This document shows positions 1 through 8,328 of a DNA stretch of 64,000 bases, one piece after another. The position numbers and the translations under genes were made by a program. How positions within the stretch are numbered: position 1 is the first letter of the stretch; every line of letters begins with the position of its first letter. The DNA is from JACCVL01 sp038232655 (GTDB lineage Bacteria > Actinomycetota > Actinomycetes > Propionibacteriales > Nocardioidaceae): positions 1-64,000 of the forward strand of contig JBBSNM010000002.1 of NCBI GenBank assembly GCA_038232655.1. The letters are read 5' to 3'. The notes beneath the pieces were generated by a model. That model was not told the DNA's origin. It worked only from the letters and a program-made list of their open reading frames with translations, and did no database searches.

Positions 1-344
1 ATGTTGCGGATGAACCGCCCGGTCGAGCAGTAGGCGTCCTTCCGGCCGTTATGGTCCACGTCGGCCCAGGCGCAGTCGTGCCGGTCGATGGTCTTGCCGT
101 CGGGGTTGTTGGCCGGCCACGCCGACTTGGCGACCCGGCGGTAGCTCCCGTCGCCGTTGTTGCGCCAGAGCTTGCCGCCCTGGCCGTGGTAGCCGATCCA
201 GACGTCCTGCGCGCCGTCCATGTTGTAGTCGATGCCGTCGGCCGACCAGGTCTTGCTCTTCTTGGCCAGGCCGGCATCCGCGGCCCGGTCCTCGACCACC
301 AGACCGGCCCCGGAGGCTGCCGGCTCATCGGCGGCGCCCAGGTG
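1..344 (-). pseudogene. FG-GAP/VCBS-repeat protein, 5'-truncated fragment running off the window
   Basis: On the minus strand an open frame contains FG-GAP-type calcium loops, for example DYNMDGAQD, NNGDGS and DVDHNGRKD, with the repeat spacing of secreted actinobacterial beta-propeller proteins. The 3' end lies outside the window. Upstream the frame is closed by a TGA at 345-347 and there is no ATG; the first usable start would be GTG at 299. No signal peptide can be built in the 42 bases left before guaB. Such proteins are normally exported, so I infer that the 5' end was lost. The alternative is a cytosolic protein starting at GTG 299, which seems unlikely. Confidence 0.5.
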
Positions 345-374
345 TCACGGGCCGGTCGCCGGGCGTCGCGTGCG

Positions 375-380
375 TAGCAT
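375..380 (+). promoter_or_regulatory. -10 box (TAGCAT) for leaderless guaB
   Basis: TAGCAT lies 6 bases before the guaB ATG. With usual actinobacterial spacing the transcript would begin at or next to the start codon. Confidence 0.5.
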
Positions 381-386
381 GGGCGG

Positions 387-1916
387 ATGGACCCCGCGCT
401 CGGCTCGATCTCCTCCGAACCGGCCCGCGAGTTCGCCCCGCTGGCGCTGACATTCGACGACGTGCTGCTGCTGCCGGCAGAGACCGACGTGATCCCGAGC
501 GAGGTCGACACCACGACGCGGCTGACCCGATCACTCGACGTCGCCCTGCCGCTGGTCTCCAGCGCGATGGACACTGTCACCGAGGCGCGGATGGCGATCG
601 CGATGGCCCGCCAGGGCGGGATCGGTGTCTTGCACCGCAACCTGTCGATCGAGGACCAGGCCGCCCAGGTCGACCTGGTGAAGCGCTCGGAGTCGGGCAT
701 GATCACCAACCCGGTCACGATCGGCCCCGGCGCCACGCTCGAAGAGCTGGACGAGCTGTGCGGCCGGTTCCGGGTGTCGGGGCTGCCGGTGGTCGACGAG
801 CAGCGGGTGCTGCTGGGCATCATCACCAACCGTGACCTGCGCTTCATCTCGGTCTCGGAGTGGCCCGACCGGCTGGTGCGCGACGTCATGACCCCGATGC
901 CGCTCGTGACCGCCCCGGTCGGCATGAAGGCCGACGACGCGGCCGGTCTGCTGGCCGTGCACAAGGTCGAGAAGCTGCCGCTGGTGGACGACGCCGGCCG
1001 ACTGACCGGTCTGATCACCGTCAAGGACTTCGTCAAGTCGGAGCGCTACCCGCTGGCCACCAAGGACGGCGAGGGACGGTTGTGCGTCGCAGCCGCCCTG
1101 GGCTTCTTCGGGGACGCCTGGGACCGCGCCACCGCACTCGTCGCCGCCGGCGTCGACGTGCTGGTGGCCGACACGGCCAACGGCCATGCCCGGCTGATGC
1201 TCGAGATGGTGCGCCGGCTCAAGGCCGACCCGCACACCCGTGGCGTGCAGGTCATCGGCGGCAACGTGGCCACCAGGGCGGGCGCGCAGGCCATGGTCGA
1301 TGCGGGCGTCGACGCCGTGAAGGTCGGTGTCGGCCCGGGGTCGATCTGTACCACCCGCATGGTCGCCGGTGTCGGCGTCCCCCAGGTCAGCGCCATCCAC
1401 GAGGCGGCGCGCGCCTGCCGACCAGCGGGGGTGCCGGTCGTCGCCGACGGCGGGCTGCAGTACTCCGGCGACATCGCCAAGGCGCTGGTCGCCGGTGCCG
1501 ACACGGTAATGTTGGGGTCGCTGCTCGCCGGCTGTGAAGAGAGTCCCGGTGAGCTGATCTTCGTCAACGGCAAGCAGTTCAAGAGCTATCGCGGCATGGG
1601 CTCACTGGGTGCGATGGCCTCGCGCGGGCGCACCTCCTACTCCAAGGACCGCTACTTCCAGGCCGACGTGGCCGGCGACGACAAGTTGGTGCCGGAGGGC
1701 ATCGAGGGGCAGGTGCCCTACCGCGGACCGCTGTCGGCGGTCGCACACCAGCTGGTCGGCGGCCTGCACCAGTCGATGTTCTACGTCGGCGCGCGCACCG
1801 TCCCTGAGCTGCACGAGCGCGGGCGGTTCATCCGTATCACCGCTGCGGGGCTGCGCGAGAGCCACCCGCATGACATCAAGATGACCGTGGAGGCGCCGAA
1901 CTACTCCGGCCGCTGA
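387..1916 (+). CDS. guaB: IMP dehydrogenase (GuaB2 type)
   Basis: Oxidises IMP to XMP with NAD+, the committed step of guanine-nucleotide synthesis in the cytoplasm. The 509-aa protein has the IMPDH TIM barrel (LTFDDVLLLP near residue 20) interrupted by two CBS domains at about residues 105-225. The catalytic loop GPGSICTTR carries Cys321, and the mobile flap follows (YRGMGSLGAM). Length is normal for the family. It is followed after 19 bases by guaB3 and then by guaA, giving the guanine branch in one run. A TANNNT box 6 bases before the ATG suggests a leaderless message. Confidence 0.96.
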   Translation: MDPALGSISSEPAREFAPLALTFDDVLLLPAETDVIPSEVDTTTRLTRSLDVALPLVSSAMDTVTEARMAIAMARQGGIGVLHRNLSIEDQAAQVDLVKRSESGMITNPVTIGPGATLEELDELCGRFRVSGLPVVDEQRVLLGIITNRDLRFISVSEWPDRLVRDVMTPMPLVTAPVGMKADDAAGLLAVHKVEKLPLVDDAGRLTGLITVKDFVKSERYPLATKDGEGRLCVAAALGFFGDAWDRATALVAAGVDVLVADTANGHARLMLEMVRRLKADPHTRGVQVIGGNVATRAGAQAMVDAGVDAVKVGVGPGSICTTRMVAGVGVPQVSAIHEAARACRPAGVPVVADGGLQYSGDIAKALVAGADTVMLGSLLAGCEESPGELIFVNGKQFKSYRGMGSLGAMASRGRTSYSKDRYFQADVAGDDKLVPEGIEGQVPYRGPLSAVAHQLVGGLHQSMFYVGARTVPELHERGRFIRITAAGLRESHPHDIKMTVEAPNYSGR

Positions 1917-1922
1917 CGCCGC

Positions 1923-1928
1923 TAGGGT
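1923..1928 (+). promoter_or_regulatory. -10 box (TAGGGT) for leaderless guaB3
   Basis: TAGGGT lies 7 bases before GTG 1936, in the 19-base gap after guaB. guaB3 therefore seems to have its own promoter despite the operon-like spacing. Confidence 0.5.
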
Positions 1929-1935
1929 CGGCGGC

Positions 1936-3042
1936 GTGGTGGAGATCGAGATCGGCCGTGCCAAGCGCGGCCGCCGGGCGTACGCATTCGACGACATCGC
2001 GATCGTGCCGAGCCGGCGCACGCGCGACCCCGAGGACGTGTCGGTGGCGTGGCAGATCGACGCCTACCGCTTCGACATCCCGGTGATGGCGGCCCCGATG
2101 GACTCGGTGATGTCGCCAGAGACGGCGATCGCGCTCGGTCGGCTCGGCGGTCTCGGGGTGCTCGACCTCGAGGGGCTGTGGACCCGCTACGACGACCCCG
2201 GTCCGATGCTCGACGAGGTCGCCCGGATGCGCGGCCACGACGCCACCCGGCGGCTGCAGCAGATGTACACCGAGCCGGTACGCCCCGAGCTCGTCCGCGA
2301 CCGGCTGCAGCAGATGCGCAACGCCGGCGTCACCGTGGCCGGCGCGCTGTCCCCCCAGCGCACCGCCAGGCTCGCGGCGACCGTCGTCGAGGCCGGCGTG
2401 GACCTGTTCGTGATCCGGGGGACGACGGTGTCGGCCGAACACGTGTCCAGCAACGCCGAGCCGCTGAACCTCAAGGACTTCATCTACGAGCTGGACGTGC
2501 CCGTGATCGTCGGTGGGTGCGCCACCCACCAGGCGGCGCTGCACCTCATGCGCACCGGCGCGGCGGGGGTGCTGGTCGGCTTCGGCGGCGGCGCGGCGCA
2601 CACCACCCGCTCGGTGCTGGGGCTGTCGGTGCCGATGGCGACCGCTGTGGCCGACGTGGCGGCGGCGCGGCGGGACTACCTGGACGAGTCCGGTGGGCGC
2701 TACGTGCACGTGATCGCCGACGGCTCGGTCGGCCGCAGCGGCGACGTCGCCAAGGCCATCGCCTGCGGTGCCGACGCGCTGATGGTCGGCTCGCCCTTCG
2801 CCCGTGCTGCGGAGGCGCCCGGCGCCGGCTTCCACTGGGGCGGCGAGGCCTGGCATGCGGACCTGCCCCGCGGTGAGCGGGTCGAGATCGGCACGGTCGG
2901 CACCCTCGAGGAGGTGTTGTTCGGCCCGTCCAGCACCGCGGACGGCACCATGAACCTGATCGGTGCGCTGCGCCGGTCGCTGGCCACCACCGGCTACACC
3001 GAGCTCAAGGAGTTCCAGCGCGTCGAGGTCGTGGTGCAGTAG
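1936..3042 (+). CDS. guaB3: GuaB3-family IMPDH/GMP-reductase-like protein without CBS domains
   Basis: 368-aa TIM-barrel paralogue of IMPDH that lacks the CBS insert. It matches the actinobacterial GuaB3 family in its start (VEIEIGRAKRGRRAY), the IVPSRRTRD segment and the end (ELKEFQRVEV). Family members keep the phosphate-binding region (ADGSVGRSGDVAKAIACGAD). Cyanobacterial GuaB3 has been reported to act as a GMP reductase; the actinobacterial branch is less clear. In this copy the position of the catalytic cysteine is occupied by His222 (GGGAAHTTRSVLG), so classical IMPDH or GMP-reductase chemistry is doubtful. The GTG start is chosen because TAGGGT precedes it by 7 bases. Confidence 0.9.
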   Translation: MVEIEIGRAKRGRRAYAFDDIAIVPSRRTRDPEDVSVAWQIDAYRFDIPVMAAPMDSVMSPETAIALGRLGGLGVLDLEGLWTRYDDPGPMLDEVARMRGHDATRRLQQMYTEPVRPELVRDRLQQMRNAGVTVAGALSPQRTARLAATVVEAGVDLFVIRGTTVSAEHVSSNAEPLNLKDFIYELDVPVIVGGCATHQAALHLMRTGAAGVLVGFGGGAAHTTRSVLGLSVPMATAVADVAAARRDYLDESGGRYVHVIADGSVGRSGDVAKAIACGADALMVGSPFARAAEAPGAGFHWGGEAWHADLPRGERVEIGTVGTLEEVLFGPSSTADGTMNLIGALRRSLATTGYTELKEFQRVEVVVQ

Positions 3043-3065
3043 GTGCCGGCAGCCGCGGGGTGGCC

Positions 3066-3126
3066 TGCGGGCCCGGCCGGGGGGAGGGGATGGCCGGGCC
3101 CGCAAGCCGGCTGGCGTGCCAGCCGG
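3066..3126 (+). terminator. Tandem GC hairpins after guaB3
   Basis: A perfect 13-bp stem (TGCGGGCCCGGCC at 3066-3078 with its complement at 3092-3104) is followed by a second one (CCGGCTGGC at 3107-3115 with its complement at 3118-3126). There is no T-run, as is common for actinobacterial terminators. It separates guaB3 from the independently promoted guaA. Confidence 0.55.
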
Positions 3127-3224
3127 GACCCAAGCCCGGGAGGGAGCGGAGGGACCGGGTCCTGCAACCCTCAACGAGCCTCGGCCGGCCACGTTACGGC
3201 GGCTGCTCGCTCGGAACTTCGGGC

Positions 3225-3230
3225 TAGACT
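3225..3230 (+). promoter_or_regulatory. -10 box (TAGACT) for leaderless guaA
   Basis: TAGACT lies 7 bases before GTG 3238. It supports that start over the longer upstream open frame, which would read through the terminator hairpins. Confidence 0.5.
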
Positions 3231-3237
3231 CCCGTCG

Positions 3238-4836
3238 GTGACGGTCGTCGAGCAGACACCCGACCACGACCTCGTCCTGGTCGTCGACTTCGGTGCGCAG
3301 TACGCCCAGCTGATCGCCCGCCGGGTGCGCGAGGCCAAGGTCTACTCCGAGGTCGTGCCGCACACCATGCCGGTCGAGCTGCTGCTCGACCGGCAACCCA
3401 AGGCAGTCGTGCTCTCCGGCGGCCCGCAGTCGGTCTACGTCCCGGGCGCGCCGCAGCTCGACCCGGCGCTGCTGTCGGCCGGCATCCCGGTCCTCGGCAT
3501 CTGCTACGGGTTCATGGCGATGGCGGCCGCGCTCGGCGGCGACGTCCGCCAGACCGGCATGCGTGAGTACGGCCGCACGCCGGTCACCGTCACCGAACCG
3601 GGAACCCTGCTGGCGGGCCTGCCGGCCGAGCTGCGGTCATGGATGTCGCACGGCGACGAGGTGGTGGCCGCGCCCGACGGGTTCGTGGTCAACGCGACCT
3701 CGCCGCGGGCGACGGTGGCCGCCTTCGAGGACGTCTCGCGGCGGCTGGCCGGGGTGCAGTGGCATCCGGAGGTGCTGCACACCGAGCACGGCCAAGACGT
3801 GCTGGAGCGCTTCCTCGTGGGCATCGCCGGCTGCCGGCAGACCTGGACGATGGTCAACATCGTCGACGACCTGCTCGCCCGCATCGTCGCCCAGGTCGGC
3901 GGCAAGCGTGCGATCTGCGGGCTGTCGGGCGGTGTCGACTCGGCGGTGGCAGCCGCGCTGGTGCAGCGGGCCATCGGTGACCGGCTGACCTGCGTGTTCG
4001 TCGACCACGGCTTGCTGCGCAAGGGTGAGGCCGAGCAGGTGGAGCGAGACTACGTCGCCGCGACCGGGGTCGCGCTGAAGGTGGTCGACGCGCACGACCA
4101 GTTCCTGTCCGCGCTGGCGAGGCTCAGCGACCCCGAGGACAAGCGAAAGGCGATCGGCCACGAGTTCATCCGGGTCTTCGAGGCGGCCGAGCGCGCGGTG
4201 GTCGCCGAGGCCGGCGCGCAGGGGGAGGCGGTCGAGTTTCTCGTGCAGGGCACGCTGTACCCGGACCTGGTCGAGTCCGGCGGCGCGCTCGACGGCGGGG
4301 CGAGCGGGGCAGCGGTCATCAAGAGCCATCACAACGTCGGTGGGTTGCCCGACGACCTGCAGTTCTCGCTGGTGGAGCCGCTGCGCACGCTGTTCAAGGA
4401 CGAGGTGCGCAAGGTCGGCGAGCAGCTCGGCCTGCCCGCCGAGATCGTGTGGCGCCAGCCCTTCCCGGGGCCGGGGCTGGGCATCAGGGTCATCGGGGAG
4501 GTGACCCGTGAGCGGCTGCGCATCCTGCAAGACGCCGACGCCATCGCCCGTGAGGAGCTGAGCGCGGCCGGGCTGGACCGCGACATCTGGCAGTGCCCGG
4601 TCGTGCTGCTGGCCGGCGTGCGCTCGGTCGGCGTGCAAGGTGACGGCCGCACCTACGGGCACCCGGTCGTGCTGCGCCCGGTCACCAGCGAGGACGCGAT
4701 GACCGCCGACTGGGCCCGGGTGCCGTACGACGTGCTGGAGCGGATCTCGACCCGCATCACTAACGAGGTCGCCGAGGTCAACCGGGTCGCCGTCGACATC
4801 ACCAGTAAGCCCCCCGGCACGATCGAGTGGGAGTAG
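3238..4836 (+). CDS. guaA: GMP synthase (glutamine-hydrolysing)
   Basis: Converts XMP to GMP using glutamine and ATP. The 532-aa protein has a class I glutamine amidotransferase domain (about 15-205) with nucleophile Cys89 in GICYGF and a downstream QWHPEV motif. An ATP pyrophosphatase domain follows, with the PP-loop GLSGGVDS near residue 228, and then the dimerisation domain ending in PPGTIEWE. GTG 3238 is chosen because it gives the usual length and follows TAGACT by 7 bases. It completes the guaB-guaB3-guaA run. Nothing looks unusual in it. Confidence 0.96.
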   Translation: MTVVEQTPDHDLVLVVDFGAQYAQLIARRVREAKVYSEVVPHTMPVELLLDRQPKAVVLSGGPQSVYVPGAPQLDPALLSAGIPVLGICYGFMAMAAALGGDVRQTGMREYGRTPVTVTEPGTLLAGLPAELRSWMSHGDEVVAAPDGFVVNATSPRATVAAFEDVSRRLAGVQWHPEVLHTEHGQDVLERFLVGIAGCRQTWTMVNIVDDLLARIVAQVGGKRAICGLSGGVDSAVAAALVQRAIGDRLTCVFVDHGLLRKGEAEQVERDYVAATGVALKVVDAHDQFLSALARLSDPEDKRKAIGHEFIRVFEAAERAVVAEAGAQGEAVEFLVQGTLYPDLVESGGALDGGASGAAVIKSHHNVGGLPDDLQFSLVEPLRTLFKDEVRKVGEQLGLPAEIVWRQPFPGPGLGIRVIGEVTRERLRILQDADAIAREELSAAGLDRDIWQCPVVLLAGVRSVGVQGDGRTYGHPVVLRPVTSEDAMTADWARVPYDVLERISTRITNEVAEVNRVAVDITSKPPGTIEWE

Positions 4837-4870
4837 ACCGACCGCGCGCCAGGGCGGCGCGGGGCGCACG

Positions 4871-5498
4871 ATGGGCACCATGTCCTCGCACTGGCCCACC
4901 CGCTTTTGTGCCGAGTCGCCCCCGCGCCGCGCCCGTCAGCTGACCGGTGACGTGGTTGCCGTGCTGTTGCTGCTCGGCTGCCTGTGGATCGGCAACGGGG
5001 TGCACGACCTCACCAACCAGCTGGCCGGCCCGGCCGGTCGCTGGAGGCGGCAGGGTCGAGCCTGGGAGATCGGCTGGCGGAGGCGGGCTCGGCTGCTAAG
5101 GAGGTCCCGGTAGTGGGCGAGGAGCTGGCGACACCCTTCACCGGTGCCAGTGACGCAGGGCGCACGCTCGAGGGCGCCGGGGTGCAGCAGCAGGCAGCGG
5201 TGGGCACGTTGGCCAACGCGCTCGGCTGGCTCAGCGGCGGGGTGCCCGCGCTGCTCGTGCTGGCGCTGTGGCTGCCGCGACGCTTGCGCTTTGCCCGGCA
5301 GGCCGCACCGGCGCGGCGGCTGCTCGACGCCGGTGTCAGCCTGGACGTGTTCGCGCTTCGGGCGCTGGCCCGACAGCCGGTCGCGGCGCTCGAAAGGCTC
5401 GAGGGTGACGTCGCGGCGGGCTGGCGCGCCGGCGATCCCGCAGTCGTCGAGGCGCTCGCCGGGCTCGAGCTGCGCGAGCTCGGGCTTGACGTCGGGCG
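4871..5498 (+). pseudogene. Two-TM actinobacterial membrane protein, frameshifted and cut at the 3' end
   Basis: The first part (frame from ATG 4871) encodes a basic N-terminus and a membrane helix (VVAVLLLLGCLWIG), then GVHDLTNQLAGPAG. The family continues with a GRSLEAAG-like segment, but here that segment is in another frame, so a one-base shift lies near 5030-5045. The shifted frame gives a periplasmic linker (EVPVVGEELATPF), a second helix (GVPALLVLALWLPRR) and a cytosolic tail (FALRALARQPVAALERL) ending near LRELGLDVG. After about 5498 the reading frame runs antisense into an ABC-ATPase start, so the natural stop is missing. Function of the family is unknown. The frameshift could be a sequencing error; the fusion to the neighbour is harder to explain that way. 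Confidence 0.6.
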
Positions 5499-5609
5499 CA
5501 GCAGCGCGTACACCTCGCCGGGCTGCACCTGCACCGTCACGTCGTCCAGCGCGGTGACGTCGCCGTAGTGCTTGGAGACGCCGCGGACGTCGATGGCTGG
5601 GGTCTTCAT
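5499..5609 (-). pseudogene. ABC transporter ATPase, only the first 37 codons remain
   Basis: The minus-strand frame from ATG 5609 begins KTPAIDVRGVSKHYGDVTAL and runs to PGEVYALL, the exact lead-in to a Walker A motif (normally GPNGAGKT). The rest is absent: the sequence passes straight into the convergent membrane-protein gene. The ATG overlaps the restored stop of the upstream TetR gene (ATGA), so this was a regulator-transporter operon, probably a drug-efflux ABC system. All catalytic motifs are lost. Confidence 0.65.
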
Positions 5610-6183
5610 GAGCGGTCTCGTGGCTGCAGCAGGTCGCCGAGCGCCGAGAACGCCTCATCGATGTGGGACGGCAGGTGGCCCCCTCGATTGCCCACCGCTC
5701 GACGGCCACGGCGGCGCAAGCCGCCGCGGCGACCGAAACCGCCAGCGTGCCGCCCTGCCGGCCGTCTCGTTCGGCCAGCGCGCCGGCCAGATGCGCAACC
5801 AGGCTCTCCTGCTGGTCGCGGGTACGAGCGCGCAGCGCCGGTACCGACAGGACAAGCGCGGTGCGTTGTCGGATCTCCTCCACATCCGCCTCGTAGACGG
5901 CTGCGAAGGCATCGGCGAACCCGCGCCGTACGGCGCGGAGCGCGCCCTCGCTGGCTGGGCGGGCGCGCACCGCGTCGGCGATCAGCGGGTCGTACACGTC
6001 CTGGAGAACGATGTCCTCCTTGGTCGCGAAGTACCGGAACAGCGTGGCCGGGGACACTGCCGCGGCCGCTGCGATCTGCTCACAGGTCGTGGCGTCGTAA
6101 CCGTGGCTGGCGATGAGCCGCAGTCCCGCACGTTGGATGGCTGCCCGGGTGCGCTCCTTCTTGGTCTCGCGCAGTCTCGCCAC
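5606..6183 (-). pseudogene. TetR-family regulator with C-terminal frameshift
   Basis: GTG 6183 is preceded by GGAGAG (6190-6195) and starts VARLRETKKERTRAAI. A TetR helix-turn-helix follows (TCEQIAAAAAVSPATLFRYF), then a ligand domain of normal size. After RWAIEG the frame leaves the family pattern at a run of five G on the coding strand (5679-5683). With six G it would continue GGHLPSHIDEAF to a TGA overlapping the ABC ATG. A slippage deletion or a homopolymer sequencing error explains this. As read, about 27 C-terminal residues are replaced by an unrelated, very long tail. It presumably controlled the truncated ABC gene. Confidence 0.65.
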
Positions 6184-6243
6184 CGGCGACTCTCCGAAGG
6201 TCAAGGGCCCGGGCCGGTTGCCGGCGAGGGGGTGGCGCCAGCG

Positions 6244-7383
6244 TCAGCGGGCGTCGGCTGCGGGCAGCCACAGGCTCACCGTGGTCCCCTGGCCCGGCTC
6301 CGATCGAATCGCCAGCTGGCCGCGGTTGCGCAGGACGAAGGCCTGTGCCGACCACAGGCCCAGCCCGCTGCCCCCACGCTTGGTGGTGAACAGCGGATGC
6401 ACGGCCCGTTCCAACACCTGCGGCAGCATTCCCGGACCGTCATCGACCACGTCGAGGCAGACGTAGCGGCCGGGGTCGAGCGCTGGGGGTTCCTCGCTCA
6501 GTGACGCGGAGCGTTCCTTCTCGACGGCCACCGCCCTGACCCGGATGGTCACCACGACCTCGTCATCGGTGGCCTCGGCGGCGTTGGTGACCAGGTTGAG
6601 CAGCACCTGTTCGATCTCGCCCTCGGCGATGAGCATCGACAAGCCGGTGGGTACGTCCTCGACCAGCCGGTCTGCGGGTTGCACGGTGTGCAGCAGTGGT
6701 CGCACCCGGTCCAGGGTCGCGGCCACCGGCGTCGGCGTGCGCTCGGAGCGGCGGTACTGGGTGGCTGTCAGCATGGTGGCGATCTGGGCTGCAGAGTGCA
6801 GCGTCGCCTGCTGGGCCTCGCCGAGCACTTCCAGCAGCCGCTCCTTTAGGCCTGCGGGGGCCTGGTCCGGCACCAGGGCGGCGTCCTCGATGGCCAGCTC
6901 GACCAGCGAGCGTACGGCGGTGAGCGCATTCTTGAGGTCGTGGGCCATCCCGCCGGCGTAGCGGCCGAGGCTGTCGACGATCCGCAGCTGCGCGAGCCGA
7001 CGCTCGGCGACGCGCTGCGCCTGCTCGGCGCGGTAGCCGGCCGTGACGTCGAGGGAGATTCCACAGGTGGCATAGGGCTGCCCGTCAGCATCGTGCAGCG
7101 CGAACTTGTGCGATCGGTAGACCACGTCCACCGGCTCACCGAAGATCTCGATCTCGTCGACCTGCTCGGTCAGTGCCCGCCGGTCGTTCTCCCTCAGGCG
7201 CGCCGCCTGCTCCGCACCGAAGATGTCGACGTCGGTGTGTCCCAGGTACTGCTCTGCGGTGATCCCGGTCTGTGACACCACCCCCGGGGACACGAACAGG
7301 TACCGCCCGTCGAGGTCCTTGACGTAGATGCTGGTCGGGGCCGCGTCGATGATCGCGCTGAGCTGTGGCCGCGGCTCGCTCAC
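6244..7383 (-). CDS. Cytosolic PAS-domain sensor histidine kinase
   Basis: 379 aa. Residues 1-115 form a PAS domain (DAAPTSIYVKDLDGRYLF). A short coiled segment precedes the H-box GGMAHDLKNALTAV with phospho-acceptor His148. The HATPase domain has an N-box (NLVTNAAEA), a G1 box (DDGPGM) and a G2 box (GGSGLGLW). No membrane segment is seen, so it should sense a cytosolic signal. The GTG start overlaps the stop of the upstream response regulator by 4 bases (7380-7383), so the two are translationally coupled partners. The ligand is unknown. Confidence 0.9.
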   Translation of the reverse strand: MSEPRPQLSAIIDAAPTSIYVKDLDGRYLFVSPGVVSQTGITAEQYLGHTDVDIFGAEQAARLRENDRRALTEQVDEIEIFGEPVDVVYRSHKFALHDADGQPYATCGISLDVTAGYRAEQAQRVAERRLAQLRIVDSLGRYAGGMAHDLKNALTAVRSLVELAIEDAALVPDQAPAGLKERLLEVLGEAQQATLHSAAQIATMLTATQYRRSERTPTPVAATLDRVRPLLHTVQPADRLVEDVPTGLSMLIAEGEIEQVLLNLVTNAAEATDDEVVVTIRVRAVAVEKERSASLSEEPPALDPGRYVCLDVVDDGPGMLPQVLERAVHPLFTTKRGGSGLGLWSAQAFVLRNRGQLAIRSEPGQGTTVSLWLPAADAR

Positions 7384-8081
7384 GACGGAGCTTCCGACGG
7401 CGCCGACCCGAGCCAGCGGTAACCCGCGCCGACCTCGGTGCGCACCAGGCAGGGCTCGCCCGCGTCGTCCCCCAGCTTGGCCCGCAGCGAGCGCAGGTGG
7501 GCGCGCAACGTCTGCCGGTTCTCGTCACCGTACGACTGCCCCCACAGCCGGCGGATCAGCCAACCGTGCGTGAGCAGCTTGCCGGGGTTGTTGGCGAACG
7601 CCTCGAGCAGCTGCCACTCCTTCGGCGTCAACAAGACCTCACGACCGGCGCGCTCGACGGTGCGGCTGGCCAGCTCGATGCGCAGGTCGGCGACTACGAT
7701 CTCGGCGACCGGCGCATTCGTGGTGGTCCGGCGCAGCAGAGCGCGGACCCGGGCCCGCAGCTCGCCGAACCCGAAGGGCTTCTCCAGGTAGTCGTCGGCA
7801 CCGGCGTCGAGCGCGGCGACCTTGCGCTCCTCGTCGCCGGCCGCGGACAGGACCAGCACGGGCACGTCGCTCCATCCGCGGAGCCGGTGGATTACTTCGA
7901 GACCGCCGAGGCCGGGAAGCCCCAGGTCGAGCACCACCAGGTCGGGTCTGCGCGCCGCGACCTCGGCCAGGCCATCCTCACCGGTCGCCGCGCCCGAAAC
8001 CTCAGAGTCGTCCCCGGACAGGCCCCGCGTCACCGCGGACACGATCTGAGGTTCGTCGTCGACGATCAGCACCCGTGACAT
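7380..8081 (-). CDS. OmpR/KdpE-type response regulator
   Basis: 233 aa. Receiver domain with acidic pair Asp8-Asp9, phospho-acceptor Asp52 (VVLDLGLPG) and the KPF lysine. A winged-helix DNA-binding domain follows (LTPKEWQLLEAF, ending GAGYRWLG). It resembles KdpE most in sequence, but no kdp genes are nearby and the partner kinase is not KdpD-like, so I give no symbol. ATG 8081 is preferred over ATG 8123 because it starts directly at the receiver (MSRVLIVDDE) and TACCAT lies 8 bases upstream. It is the first gene of the pair. Confidence 0.9.
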   Translation of the reverse strand: MSRVLIVDDEPQIVSAVTRGLSGDDSEVSGAATGEDGLAEVAARRPDLVVLDLGLPGLGGLEVIHRLRGWSDVPVLVLSAAGDEERKVAALDAGADDYLEKPFGFGELRARVRALLRRTTTNAPVAEIVVADLRIELASRTVERAGREVLLTPKEWQLLEAFANNPGKLLTHGWLIRRLWGQSYGDENRQTLRAHLRSLRAKLGDDAGEPCLVRTEVGAGYRWLGSAPSEAPS

Positions 8082-8089
8082 CAGTCCCG

Positions 8090-8095
8090 ATGGTA
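8090..8095 (-). promoter_or_regulatory. -10 box (TACCAT) for leaderless response regulator
   Basis: On the minus strand TACCAT (8095 down to 8090) precedes ATG 8081 by 8 bases. Confidence 0.45.
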
Positions 8096-8240
8096 GAACG
8101 TCGGGGTCGGCGGACGACGGCATGTGCGTGCAGAGTCTTCATGTGCTCTTCACAACATGTCAGTTTTCACTGATGCAACCTGCACGGTGGTTGCGCCACG
8201 ATGGGGTCAGTGATCGCCGGCGACGCCGGGGAGCGCCTGT

Positions 8241-8285
8241 GCGTGGCCGACCGGCTTCCCCCGACCGGTTGGCCACGCCCTTTTT
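8241..8285 (+). terminator. Intrinsic terminator with no annotated gene upstream
   Basis: A 14-bp stem (8241-8254 with 8265-8278, one G-U pair, 10-base loop) is followed by CC and five T. This is the most classical Rho-independent terminator in the window and it works on the plus strand. The upstream plus-strand DNA holds no gene; the neighbouring regulator is transcribed away on the minus strand. It ends either an unannotated small RNA or antisense transcription. Confidence 0.75.
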
Positions 8286-8316
8286 GTCCCCATCTCAGCG
8301 AGCATCCTTCGAGCAC

Positions 8317-8322
8317 TACGGT
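8317..8322 (+). promoter_or_regulatory. -10 box (TACGGT) for leaderless ggt-like gene
   Basis: TACGGT ends 6 bases before ATG 8329 and fixes that start within a longer open frame. Confidence 0.5.
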
Positions 8323-8328
8323 GCTGAC

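Noticed and set aside
7380..8081. kdpE/kdpD pair
   Set aside because: The regulator resembles KdpE, but the kinase is a soluble PAS protein without KdpD or Usp domains and there are no kdp transport genes.
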